64,000 bases of DNA from Acanthosoma haemorrhoidale. Lineage: Eukaryota > Arthropoda > Insecta > Hemiptera > Acanthosomatidae. The notes below the pieces were generated by a model. It worked only from the letters and a program-made list of their open reading frames with translations. It searched no databases and was not told the origin of the DNA. Location: NCBI GenBank assembly GCA_930367205.1, contig OV884009.1, positions 116,387,454 through 116,451,453 on the forward strand. Reading direction: 5' to 3'. A program made the translations under genes and the position numbers. Shown one piece after another: positions 1 through 9,959 of this stretch; position 1 is the first letter of the stretch; every line of letters begins with the position of its first letter.

Positions 1-1731
1 TTGGAATACCTGCATGGTTCTAACAAAATGTTCCTTCTTTTTATTGCCCATTCTGGGGGGATTTTGTGGATCTTGTTGTCGAGATGGCTCCCGGTTTTGA
101 TTCCCGTACGTCTGTTTCGGATAGTTGGAATAATTCCCTTGGTTGTAATTTTGATTGTACCTGGGGTTTTGGCCGTAATTTATTCGGTTGTACCCTGAAT
201 TATTATTATCCCTATTGTAACTGTTCGGAGGAGGATAATATGTCGTTGGTTTATCCTTTGATTCACTGGTATTTTGTCGTTGGGATTCTTGAGGCATTCG
301 TTTGTTTTCTGGTCTATATGAATTGAAATTTTTATTCTTGTTACTCTCTCGCCTAATCTCGGATCGAATGAAATCCTCTCCTAAATTCATTAATAGTGAT
401 AAAAATGATGAAATCGTGTCGATTCCTTGAATTTTGACGCTTAGTTCGACCGTTGGCCCAAAGTGATAACAGAGGCGGTCACATAAATAACTTTCATCGT
501 AAGGTCGGATGCATTCTTGGGCACGAGCGACTAGTTTTGCAAAATACGTAGTTGAATTCATGTGTTGAAAATCCGCGTATCTTTTCGAGTCTAACTCCCT
601 AGCTACGAGGGTGTCATAGCTGTTGCCGTGGAATTGTTTATTAAATGTTTCTATAAAATTCTGAAAATTATCTATACAAGGTTTTTGTGTAATGAACCAA
701 TCGAGGGCAAAACCTTTCAAGTGTTGCGAGATAAAAGTATGAAGATCTCGGTATTTGCCGTATAGATAATACGCTTGAGTTAAATTTTTTATAAAACTTT
801 GTGGTAAGTCGTTATTAAAATTTTCGAAATAAAATTTGTCATCAAAGTCCCTTTTTATATCTTGGGTAACTGACTGATCTTGAGAGGGTTCCACGTATTC
901 CGACATGGGCGGATGTCTTTGCTGAGTTCCCTCGAAACGGGGTGGGGCATGCTTATCCGGTCCTCTCGGTTGAATTTGCTTCCCAACTGTTTTTATGCCA
1001 TCTTCGATTTTCCTGGGAATCAATGAAATTTTCTGTTGCATTGACATTATTTTTTTTTCGAAATCGGTACGAAAATAATTATATTGGCTATTGATCCTCT
1101 CGACTTCTCGGTCTAATTTATCGTTGAGGTTCGAATTTGATGTTTGGACTTCAAGAATTTCCTGGTCCCTTTTATTGATTTCTTCATTTAATTTTGAATT
1201 TAAATTATCATTTCCTTGGAGTATTCTCTCCTCACAAATTTGTAACTGTCTATCTAATTTCTCGTTTACATCCGTGTAACATTGTTCGAATTTAGCCGAT
1301 ATTTCCGATTTTAGTTCTTCCCTTAATTGGTCAAACTTCCCGCTCAACTCTTTATTATTTTCTTTAAGTGTGTTTGATTGACTGTTTAATTTTTCACTAT
1401 TTTCTTTAAGTGTGTTTGATTGACTGTTTAATTTTTCGTTTATTTCTTTGTTATTTTCTTTAAGTGCGTTAAATTGACTGTTTAATTGGGCAAGGACCTG
1501 TTGCAACATCTGTGCTGTACAGTCGGGGGCTGAGGGGTCTTTTGACCCAGCCGTGGGGTTGGGGTTCGTTGCCGGAAGGGTGTCGTTAATATTTGTTTGT
1601 TTTGTTTCGGCACCCTCGGGCGGCTTGAGGGGCCGATTTTTATTGCCCTGTTCCGGCCTAAGCGTATATTTTAGTTCCTTTGTACTCCCTTTTTCTACTG
1701 GGGTCGTTTTACCTGAATCGGACCCAGACAT
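1..1731 (-). CDS. Gag-like protein of an LTR retrotransposon, 3' end outside the window
   Basis: The minus strand is open for 577 codons from an ATG at 1731 to base 1, and I checked that frame codon by codon for stops. The first upstream in-frame stop lies near 1765 with no other ATG between. Residues 1-75 are polar and Pro/Lys/Thr rich. Residues about 75-260 form a long predicted coiled coil, including three copies of a LNSQxNxLKEN-type unit encoded at about 1360-1490. Residues about 300-450 resemble a Ty3/Gypsy capsid domain (a LDWFITQKP-like segment, then NFIETFNKQF). The C-terminal 120 residues are rich in Asn, Tyr, Gln and Arg and show no CCHC knuckle. A primer site and an LTR lie directly upstream, which supports a Gag role in particle assembly. 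Protease and RT would be beyond the left edge. The superfamily is inferred. Confidence 0.82.
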   Translation of the reverse strand, partial: MSGSDSGKTTPVEKGSTKELKYTLRPEQGNKNRPLKPPEGAETKQTNINDTLPATNPNPTAGSKDPSAPDCTAQMLQQVLAQLNSQFNALKENNKEINEKLNSQSNTLKENSEKLNSQSNTLKENNKELSGKFDQLREELKSEISAKFEQCYTDVNEKLDRQLQICEERILQGNDNLNSKLNEEINKRDQEILEVQTSNSNLNDKLDREVERINSQYNYFRTDFEKKIMSMQQKISLIPRKIEDGIKTVGKQIQPRGPDKHAPPRFEGTQQRHPPMSEYVEPSQDQSVTQDIKRDFDDKFYFENFNNDLPQSFIKNLTQAYYLYGKYRDLHTFISQHLKGFALDWFITQKPCIDNFQNFIETFNKQFHGNSYDTLVARELDSKRYADFQHMNSTTYFAKLVARAQECIRPYDESYLCDRLCYHFGPTVELSVKIQGIDTISSFLSLLMNLGEDFIRSEIRRESNKNKNFNSYRPENKRMPQESQRQNTSESKDKPTTYYPPPNSYNRDNNNSGYNRINYGQNPRYNQNYNQGNYSNYPKQTYGNQNREPSRQQDPQNPPRMGNKKKEHFVRTMQVFQ

Positions 1732-1863
1732 GTTTGTGTTCGTGTTTGTGTAACAAATGTTAACTTAGAAGAAAAATATAATATGTTAGTAAATAGTTCT
1801 AGTTATTATTCTAACATGCAATACCTCACAATTCCTTTGGTTTCTTTAGAATTTTTGAAGTTA

Positions 1864-1881
1864 ATCCCGGAACGGCCCCCA
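1864..1881 (-). promoter_or_regulatory. Primer binding site of the left-edge LTR element
   Basis: On the minus strand the LTR ends in ...GGTTTCA, then one base, then TGGGGGCCGTTCCGGGAT. It starts with the TGG expected opposite a tRNA CCA end, and the following bases could pair with a tRNA acceptor and T-arm. I cannot name the tRNA with confidence. Its place between the LTR and the Gag leader fits a reverse-transcription primer site. Confidence 0.65.
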
Positions 1882-1882
1882 T

Positions 1883-2512
1883 TGAAACCTACCTCATTTT
1901 CTACCATTTTATTTTCTAATTTATTAGATCAATTGACCTTAACTAATTTGGTAGGTCCGTCATGAGATCTTTAATTCAACTTGTTTTTATGTCTTCGACA
2001 TAGGAAATTATCCCGATTGAATCGCCCGATCTCAAGGCTAATGTTATAGTTATTAATAAATTGAGAAACTGGGAATTGTGAAATATATACAAGTAAAATG
2101 GTTATAACAAATACTTATAATTATATAGAATGCTGACATAGATTATATAAAAAATATTCAATTCCTTTGTACAAGGATAGTTACTATTAATTAGTTATAT
2201 AAAAAAATGAAAATTGAGCTCAATCTTTTTTTAATGGATCCATAATAAAAAAAACAATATCTATATCACCCAATCGATGATATCCGTGTAACCTTCTTCT
2301 TCTTCTTCTTCCTTTTCTTCTTCTTCTCCTCTGCTTGTGTTGATGACCGTCAACGGAACGGGAGCTTGCTCTGCTTTGCTCTCAGGCTCTTGGCTAAGAC
2401 TGACTAAAACTCGCCCTTCGTCTCATCCCCACTCCTAAGAGCATAAGGGCAGATGTTGGACAAAGTGGGAGGGTGGCTGGTCATGATATTCTCAAATATC
2501 ATGAATGTTACA
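1883..2512 (-). repeat. 5' LTR of the left-edge element (family A, 630 bp)
   Basis: On the minus strand this begins TGTAACATTCATG and ends GGTTTCA, so it has TG...CA termini. It directly precedes the primer site and gag. Two further copies, at 12965-13611 (same strand) and 18121-18713 (opposite strand), have the same ends, which fixes the boundaries. A (CTT)n tract lies at about 2292-2324 on the plus strand. The outer flank is ATATAT. The outer terminus contains an inverted repeat (CATGATATT...AATATCATG). Confidence 0.8.
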
Positions 2513-3631
2513 ATATATGTCCAATATGTACTAAAAAAAGGGTCACGGGTCCGGAAGTGTTTGGTATCTTTAAGCTTTTTCCTAGTTTAATTTCCTTTCC
2601 ACTTTTTGGCGTGGAAAAGATCATTAGCTGATGTTCATTAATGCAAGATGTCCTTAAGTCACTGGTACAATGAGTATCTTACGATTTTGTTTCTTCACCT
2701 GCTACATCCTTAATTTAATTATATAGTCCAAATTGTCTCAATTAAAATTTAGAAGTAGTATTTGTAAATAAAAAGTCTTTATAAGTAAAAAATAGTGGAA
2801 AAATGGCTAGGTAAGTTATTGGGTAGTTTCATGTCAAATCAACCAATGGTCAGGAACTTGAAGTATATAATATATACTTAAAATAATATAATATATACTA
2901 CATATTATGTAGTTTCAGATTTTTATTTTTTGAGTTATAAATTTTTTTGAACATTGAAAAATTGAAAAGCTAATAGCTAACTATTTGTTCTGTAAAGCTG
3001 AAAATAGTGTCATTCTTTTTAGAATTTCAAGCGAATTGTTACTTGACTCAAAGGTATTAAAAACGTTATTTTTTTTTAAACACAAAAACAATTTAACTAC
3101 ATCTTATAAGAATGAATTGGCCAATTTTATGATGGTATTTTTTAATTTTATAATTGGTTGATTTAGTTTGAAATGTCCCAACCTATTGTGATACAACGGA
3201 GAACCCACTCGCAAGAGCTTTTGGGATGTGCACACTTCCAAGATCAATATTTCTCCCTTGGTGGTGTTGAATAAAACAACAGACTTACAAACCTCAGTCA
3301 GTTCCGGGACATTGTCGATTTTGAAGCTTTTTTGCATTATCGAGTGCCAACGTTGGCGTCGTAAAAAAGTTTCACCGCTGGGATTTTAAGTGCGGTTATA
3401 AAAATGATATTTTCACTGCATTTTGATTAGTTGGCTGATGAACCTTCGCCCCAGCATCCAGTGATATTTTTATTTGCTAGCTTCCTCAGCATTGATTGGA
3501 GACTCGCCACCTTACGTGCTTGCGGGCACCTGTTGCATTCCAAGTACACCTACGGCTTTATGCACGGACGCGGTGCTGAACTTTCAGAATTTATCCAACT
3601 TCACATTCTGATCTGTTCGTCTTCCGTAAAT
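2513..3631. other. AT-rich DNA without a recognised gene
   Basis: Two short open frames (3104-3337 minus, 3431-3649 plus) are below the length I trust. The minus one contains a LYHNRLGHF string that faintly recalls the Copia pre-integrase motif, but nothing around it supports a Copia element. I see no other structure here. Confidence 0.5.
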
Positions 3632-3636
3632 AACGG
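3632..3636. repeat. Target site duplication AACGG (left)
   Basis: AACGG sits directly before the first base of the LTR at 3637 and is repeated at 6613-6617 directly after the second LTR. This is a perfect 5-bp duplication and defines the ends of one insertion. Confidence 0.85.
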
Positions 3637-4547
3637 TGTCGGGATATAATTGAACAATTGTCGGGGGTGCACAATTCTTCACAGGATGTGTCCCGACAAG
3701 ACACTGTGTTCAGGATGAGGTTCAGAGGTTCATAAAGAATAAGCCCAGTTTTCAGAGTTCGGGCGAGAGATCGGCAGCGTAATAAGTACAAGTCGTCAGA
3801 GGTCTGCTATAGGCTGTGTGGCAAAGTGCCGTCGTAGAGTAGCGGAAGGCTGAGGTAGGCGTATCGCGACGGGTATAGCGGCTATCGGTATGTAGAAACT
3901 AGAAAAGAATGAAGAGTGGGCCGCCCAGGGGCCAAGTGCCTCTGGTGTCAAGTTACAAGTAGTGAGGCTCAGGCGACTAGGAAACAGAGTGAGCCCACCA
4001 GGGCCAGGTGGCCCTGGGGTAAGTGATAAGTCGTGCGGCTATGAAGCTAAGAGACAAAGTGAGTTTTCAGGGCGAAATTTACTGATATAAATATGGTACC
4101 CCCTCCCCCGTGGAAGGCTGGGTCTATCTGCCCGGGGTATGTTTTACGATACACAGGTAGTCATTTCCTTTTAGTTTTATGACCGTTGGGGTAAAAGGGT
4201 GTGTTTTATATGGCTGCTAGGGCCTCACCCACTTGGGTTATTTGACCGCCTATAGGCGGTCTGTTTTATTATCCCATGGGTCCAAAAGGGTTCCTTTTCC
4301 ATGCTTTTTATGACCACGGGAAGTGACTCAGGTCTATTCTAAGTGGCAGGTGTGCTTGCTCTAGGTTTTATGGCAGTCAGGTAGCTAATTCTCGTAGGTT
4401 TATTGCCGTACCCTTTGAGTTACTTGTCTACGACTTCCGACCTCTCTATGATTTATTACCAGAAGTTACATAGATTTGCATTTCTATTATAATACATTAT
4501 GAACCAGAGTGTAGGGTAATTTACATATATAGTTAGTGGTCGCTACA
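3637..4547 (-). repeat. 3' LTR of the family B element (911 bp)
   Basis: On the plus strand it runs from TGTCGGGATAT to GGTCGCTACA. Read on the minus strand it begins TGTAGCGACC and ends CCCGACA. Compared with the LTR at 5845-6612 it lacks about 120 bp close to the plus-strand start (the CAATTG array and the following stretch), but keeps a central stretch of about 260 bp that the other LTR has lost. Confidence 0.82.
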
Positions 4548-4560
4548 GAGCTCCCCCAAA
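4548..4560 (-). promoter_or_regulatory. Polypurine tract of the family B element
   Basis: Read on the minus strand, TTTGGGGGAGCTC directly precedes the TGTAGCGACC start of the 3' LTR. A purine run in this place is the usual primer for plus-strand DNA synthesis and supports the minus orientation. Confidence 0.6.
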
Positions 4561-5824
4561 TTGCCCTACACTCGGTAATTATTGACAGTTTTTTTTTTTT
4601 TTTACATTGAATTACATTACATAATACGTACAGGATACAAACAGATTTCTATCAATCTTTCTTAAATGCTTACACTTGTGTGTATATTGGAATTTATTTG
4701 TCGAACAATTATTACTAATAAACAATTATATATCTGTTATACTACAAAAACAATTATCTTTCACATGGGTGACAATAAAAGAATCAATATTTTACTTGAT
4801 TACGTACCAAGTTAGCTCATTACAATGTAACAATTACAAACGGTTAAAAGTATTAAGATACACATATTTACGTACACGTTTGACTGACATTATTTTACAA
4901 TTGTTGTGGTCTATTGATCGCTGTTAACATTTACGACGAGAAAAACAAAAAAACATATGATATAAAATGACTTACAGTAGCAAGTGCGAACTTTTGGTCC
5001 TAATAAAAATTATTATAGCGTATCTTTCGAAACAACCTACCACAGAGAAAAAAAAAATTAATTTATATTTGATCAGTGAGTTTACTTTATATTTACCGTC
5101 GCGTTCCAACTTCTCGTGCAGATGTATAGCGGTGGCTTGTAGACCCGGGGTAGCGATGTGGCTGCGGCAGGCGCGTTTCCGGCTCCCCCAGTTGTAGCGC
5201 CCATCCGGATGAACTCGTTCGCAGGGTTGTTCGGTCAGGTGTCGATTCGTCTTGAGTTGATTTTCGCGTCTTGTCGTTGTATCATCTCCCGGGTGTCGCG
5301 GGTCGTCTCTATGCAGTGAGTAGTTCCCCGGGGTTTCGTGTGTCCTGTCGAAGTCGATTAGCAGGCGTCCGGGCAGGTTCGAGCTAGTGGATGAACTCGA
5401 GGCACTTCGAAGAGATGATAGTCGTTTTACGGTTTTACGGTCGTTAACCAGCCAGTTTTTAGAATGCGACAGCTACGGTGTAGCTTCTATGACGCCGAGG
5501 TTCGACGGCTCTGGCCATCTAAAGTCAGTCGATCTTAGTGAGTTTTATCGCATCCTCGCAGGCGGTGGCAACGGTCCCATGAAGTCCAAGTGGATGTATT
5601 GTGTCTTCCTGCGTTGGCGAATTGTTGTTGAGGAGTCATCGGATGTCTTGCTTCGTGAAGTGGTAGCGATTAGGCTTACTTGGATTTTCGAAAATACTGG
5701 TCGGCTATTAAATTTAACGGTAGATTTCTCGCTCACATCAAGTTCACCAATTGTCGCGGTGTCTTGATCATGTTGAGCTTCTCATTCACGTCGAAGGTTA
5801 CCAGATGTCGGGTAAGCTTCTTGT
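4561..5824 (-). other. Internal region of the family B element, no recognisable pol
   Basis: The half next to the 3' LTR (about 4570-5090) is AT-rich and carries a poly-T run near 4590. The half next to the 5' LTR (about 5090-5840) is clearly GC-richer, as if from another source. Open frames of 126 codons on plus (5387-5767) and 63 codons on minus (5545-5736) exist. The minus one contains HLDFMGPLPP, which resembles the start of a retroviral integrase core, but it has no zinc domain before it and no DDE residues after it, so I do not call it an integrase. No full Gag domain is visible. Confidence 0.5.
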
Positions 5825-5842
5825 GCACGTCGTGGGTCACCA
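5825..5842 (-). promoter_or_regulatory. Primer binding site of the family B element
   Basis: Two bases inside the 5' LTR, the minus strand reads TGGTGACCCACGACGTGC. A TGGTGACC start is common for primer sites of animal Gypsy-type elements. A diverged second copy (TGGTAACCTTCGACGTGA) follows about 40 bases further in. Confidence 0.6.
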
Positions 5843-5844
5843 GA

Positions 5845-6612
5845 TGTCGGGATATAGTTGAACAATTGTCGGGGGCGCACAATTGTCGGAAAAGGTGAAC
5901 AATTGTCTGAGGTCAACAATTGTCAGATTGTTGTAGTTAATAACATGGACCATGTTCCATGTAGGCGTTAATATCTGACTCCATTTATTGATAGGGATGT
6001 GTCCCGACAAGACACTGTGTTCAGGATAAGGTTCAGAGGTTCATAAAGAATAAGACCAGTTTTCAGAGTTCGGGCGAGAGATCGGCAGCGTAATAAGTAC
6101 AAGTCGTCAGAGGTCTGCTATAGGCTGTGTGGCAAAGTGCCGTCGTAGAGTAGCGGAAGGCTGAGTAGGCGTATCGCGACGGGTATAGTGGCTATCGGTA
6201 TGTAGAAACAAGAAAAGAATGAAGAGTGGGCCGACCAGGGGCCAAGTGCCCCTGGTGTCAAGTTACAAGTAGTGTGGCTCAGGCGACTAGGAAACAGAGT
6301 GAGCCCACCAGGGCCGCCTATAGGTGGTCTGTTTTATTATCCCATGGGTCCGAAAGGGTTCCTAGCATGCTTTTATGACCACGGGAAGTGACTAAGGTCT
6401 ATTCTAAGTGGCAGATGTGCTTGCCCTAGGTTTTATGGCAGTCAGGTGGCTAATTCTCGTAGGTTTATTGCCGTACCCTTTGAGTTACTTGTCTACGACT
6501 TCCGACCTCTCTATGATTTATTACCAGGAGTTACATAGATTTGCATTTCTATTATAATACATTATGAACCAGAGTGTAGGGTAATTTACATATATAGTTA
6601 GCGGTCGCTACA
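5845..6612 (-). repeat. 5' LTR of the family B element (768 bp)
   Basis: On plus it runs from TGTCGGGATATAG to GCGGTCGCTACA and is homologous to 3637-4547. It contains four evenly spaced copies of ACAATTGT in its first 90 bases, and an AATAAA on the minus strand near 5980. About 260 bp in the middle (between GCCCACCAGGGCC and GCCTATAGG) are missing relative to the other LTR. Confidence 0.82.
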
Positions 6613-6617
6613 AACGG
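6613..6617. repeat. Target site duplication AACGG (right)
   Basis: This is the partner of 3632-3636 and directly follows the CA end of the LTR. Confidence 0.85.
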
Positions 6618-7634
6618 TATTACAGGGGTTTTGTTTTTAAATATTTTTCCTGATTACAAATTAAATTTTATTAGTCTAAGAACAACAAAAGTTGGTTACA
6701 AAGGATAAAGTTTAATTATAACTGTGCCCTTTGCTTCGTCTGTTACGGTCATTGGATACGATTTTACTAAAATGTACCTTGTATCGAAAAGGTATATTTA
6801 TTAATTTGCATTTAACACAATTTAGGATCGACTTTCTTTAATAATTAAATGTTGTTAGTGTAGAAGCATTTTTCCCATTATTTCTAATTTAACAAATGGG
6901 ACAGTTTGGTACAGTTTATTACCTTAGGAAAAGGGAACACTGGTGTGGAAACTTGTATTGCTAAAATTGCATATGCTGTAGCATTGTTTTATTTATTTTT
7001 CTTAAACATATCTAATCAGAAGTTTGAATAACAATGACATATTCAAAAAAAAATTAAGTCATGAACCTCAGTATTAGAAATCTAGTCTTCGCTGATTTTA
7101 CTAGACACCTATTTATTTTAAACATTTTAGCTTTTTACAATTTTCATTAAATTAAAAAAACTGTGACTTGGGAGGGTTAAGAAACAAAAATGAATGGTTG
7201 GAAACATGTATTAATATTTCCTTTCTTATTTATTAAAACAATAAGAATGTCGAGGGTTTTTTAGGTCATATTCTATAAATCTCAAGTCCTCTGCTGTTTA
7301 GACTTAAAAGTCAGACCCTAAAGTCATCCTTTACTGTAAGTACTAAATACTAAGCTTTTAGGAACGCCCATGTGCCTAAAAACATTGTTGACATATAGAT
7401 AAAGCAGCGAACCTTATTTTTCACACTTCTTCGTCTTCGTGATTTGCCTCTATTAACTAAGGAAACTTATCATTGAAGCTCGATAACTAACGACTTGTAA
7501 GGTAAATAAAAATATATGTATTTCAGTCATTTACTACCAATACCGTCGTACGTACAAGCAGACAAACGAAAGAGTGTAGACTTGCCGTACCAGTTTTAAA
7601 CTTAGTGCTTTGTTCTTTTAAACTTGGCAATTAT

Positions 7635-7696
7635 GGTAGTAGGCTTAACGACCACTTTACTTTAGCTGGCACACCAAAGGGTCGCCGGAAAAGAGA
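7635..7696 (+). repeat. 62-bp dispersed repeat, copy 1
   Basis: The segment beginning GGTAGTAGGC and ending AAAGAGA is repeated at 8333-8394 in the same direction with 58 of 62 bases identical. Sequences on either side do not match. Both copies can be read in frame as GSRxNDHFTLAGTxKGRRxR, but three of the four differences change an amino acid, so conserved coding is not supported. Confidence 0.7.
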
Positions 7697-8332
7697 ATAA
7701 TGACTGCACAGCTGGGAAAAATGATGCCCCCCCCCTCAATTCTCAATTTCCATTAACTCATTCAGTAAGAGATCGTTGCCTGGAATCATCCATTTGGAAG
7801 TTACAGATTAAACTATATTTACCTATAATGCATTTCCACTATCTATTCTTACTGAAATAAAATAAATATGGTTGTGATAATATTAAAATACCGGAAGCTC
7901 ATGGTTGGTCTTGTAATTCTGTACCAGTGATATGTATGATAGTAATACAGAAGGCACAGATCATACAATTATTTCACGTATTTATTTATATTTCAAAATC
8001 GAGTCATAACCCTCCTGCCCATCTTGGGCCAACCACCTGATACAGAAATACATATTGTGCCGAAACGTTCTCAGCAATTTGTCTTAATCAGAAGCCACAA
8101 TTAACCTTTTTTTTAATGAATTATTTTTTTCATTTGTAATAAACGTCATGGAGGTAGATAGCGAGAAACCAATGTCAAGAGATCATTATTCAACGTGAAT
8201 TTCTTTAATTCATAATAAATGTTTATGAAAAAACTGAACAATATTTTTGATGGATTGATTTGTTGGAATATTTTTGTAAACACCTTTTTCTTACTTCCCT
8301 TAACGTTCCCTAAACTATGGGAGAAGGTTTTT

Positions 8333-8394
8333 GGTAGTAGGCCTAACGATCACTTTACTTTAGCTGGCACACTAAAGGGTCGCCGGCAAAGAGA
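8333..8394 (+). repeat. 62-bp dispersed repeat, copy 2
   Basis: This is the partner of 7635-7696, about 700 bp downstream in the same orientation. It may be a fragment of a mobile element or a local duplication. I cannot assign it to a family. Confidence 0.7.
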
Positions 8395-8524
8395 CTTTTA
8401 AAGAACTTTAAATCTAAATTAGTCCCTGGACCGTGGCATGAGAAATCTTAAAAGATATCGAAACAGTACCGTATTTTTAGCCGTTTAATTATGTTTTCAT
8501 ATTTTCCATTATTTACGTATATAA

Positions 8525-8872
8525 TACCTTGTGTTAGGGGAGTATCGGGAGAAAGATCGTCATGAAAATTCGTCACACGAGGAGTTTTTGCGCGCCAGTG
8601 GGCTGATGTTGAATGGAGAACACGTAGTTAACGTTAGCGGCGTTCACTTGTTGGAAGGCATTCGTGGATACGTTTCGTTGGTTGATATGACATCAAATCA
8701 GATTTATTTCAAAATTGGAGATAATTATTTATTTTTTCCATACTTAAAAAAATTCCTCAAATCAAATTTAAAACATATTCTATGCATTTTGTTTCAGTGG
8801 AATCATTCACATTTTCTTTATTTCAATGAACACATAATCACTATATATCGAGATGGTTTTGGGAAAACCTGA
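8525..8872 (+). CDS. Possible exon or coding remnant, function unknown
   Basis: The frame is open from 8525 to a stop at 8872. The first part (8537-8700) has a balanced, hydrophilic composition (EYREKDRHENSSHEEFLRAS and so on) and more GC than its surroundings; the rest turns AT-rich like the neighbouring noncoding DNA. A possible splice acceptor (a T-rich stretch ending TTGTGTTAG) lies at about 8500-8536. I see no good donor, no start codon and no family resemblance. It could be one exon of a host gene, a transposon relic or chance. Confidence 0.25.
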   Translation, partial: YLVLGEYREKDRHENSSHEEFLRASGLMLNGEHVVNVSGVHLLEGIRGYVSLVDMTSNQIYFKIGDNYLFFPYLKKFLKSNLKHILCILFQWNHSHFLYFNEHIITIYRDGFGKT

Positions 8873-9959
8873 AATTTTCAGATAAATTAGCTCAATTATC
8901 TCTGCTAATATCGACAGACAGGCGAAATAGGTTGCTACCGTTTGGAAAGTAAAACTTTACAATAGTGACATGGCAAATAAACGTCCATAAAACTAAATAT
9001 GTATGAGAAAAAGATAAAATGAAGAACTGAATAAAAAAATACCAATCAGAAATGAAGTTTCGTAGCTATGAATACACAATAGGACGGAAGCTTGGGACTT
9101 GCTGTTCAGTTTTAGACCTTCTAGGCGTTTTGCTCAATCACTCCCTTACAGACTTACCCCTCTAACAATCTACCCCTCATGGTTCCTAAAAAAAAATCCC
9201 GAAAAAATCCTGATTTTATTTGTTTCTACTCATGTATCGATCAGGTTTAAAATAATGCTCTACTGTGTTTTTTGTTTTGTTTTAGGAACACTGTTGCCTC
9301 GATCACGATCAAACTTCAGTCATTGCTATAAGAAGTTGGTTATAAAAGCTTTGCTTTTAAATAGGCCATCTTATAGTTTCTGCAACAGCACACCCAAACA
9401 TAATTCATTCCATCTGAGATTTTAAAAGTTTATTCTCAACACATAAAAATACTAAATTAAAATTAAAGGATGGGTAAAGTACGGTAACAGGAAATATGGA
9501 AAATAAAATTTTAAAGAACAAATGAACTCGATTTTTTTTATTCATTTTTTTAAATTAGTTCAACAAATAAATAAAACTAATTCTGATAAAAAAAAATCAG
9601 AGTAATTTAATAATTATGAAATTCTCACAGAATTATACAGTTTTTTTTTTAAACATTCTACATTCTTTATTTCGTTATATAAGTTAACAATTTATATAAG
9701 AAATGTTATTTGAAAAAATATAAATTTAACTTATAACACAGCTGCTGGATCCTAGTCCCAAGTTGTTTTACTCGATTATAAGTCAAACAATTCAGTTATA
9801 TGTTTATATTTTTATTATTTCAAATCTCAAATCAAAATATGCTTAATAAACACATATTGATTTAAATTTTCTGAGCCAAAAAATAGGGAGGCAAATGGTC
9901 CTAAAATCTGTAGACACTTATTCTATGACTTGAAAACAAGGTGGAATAAAATATTTTCA

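Larger units (their letters stand above)
3637..6612 (-). mobile_element. Non-autonomous LTR retrotransposon (family B), 2,976 bp
   Basis: Two related LTRs (911 and 768 bp) flank an internal region of only 1,297 bp, and AACGG is duplicated outside. Direction is minus: next to the inner edge of the 5845-6612 LTR is a primer-site-like sequence, and next to the inner edge of the 3637-4547 LTR is a purine-rich tract, both on the minus strand. No reverse transcriptase, protease or integrase is recognisable inside. The size and layout fit an internally deleted or LARD/TRIM-like element that would need enzymes from a relative. A solo LTR of the same family lies at 20662-28456. A 5-bp duplication is compatible with Ty3/Gypsy or BEL/Pao, so the superfamily is open. 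Confidence 0.82.

Noticed and set aside
3104..3337. Possible Copia pre-integrase fragment (LYHNRLGHF)
   Set aside because: There is a single short match in a 77-codon frame and no other Copia domain or LTR around it.
3591..3791. Minus frame with MYLLRCRSLARTLKTG, also found at 20676-20912
   Set aside because: It recurs because both lie in family B LTRs; it is interrupted in the third copy and is not a gene.
5545..5736. Possible antisense integrase (HLDFMGPLPP) in the family B internal region
   Set aside because: Only ten residues resemble the integrase core start, with no zinc domain, no second aspartate and a stop directly after; by position it would be at the gag end of the element.
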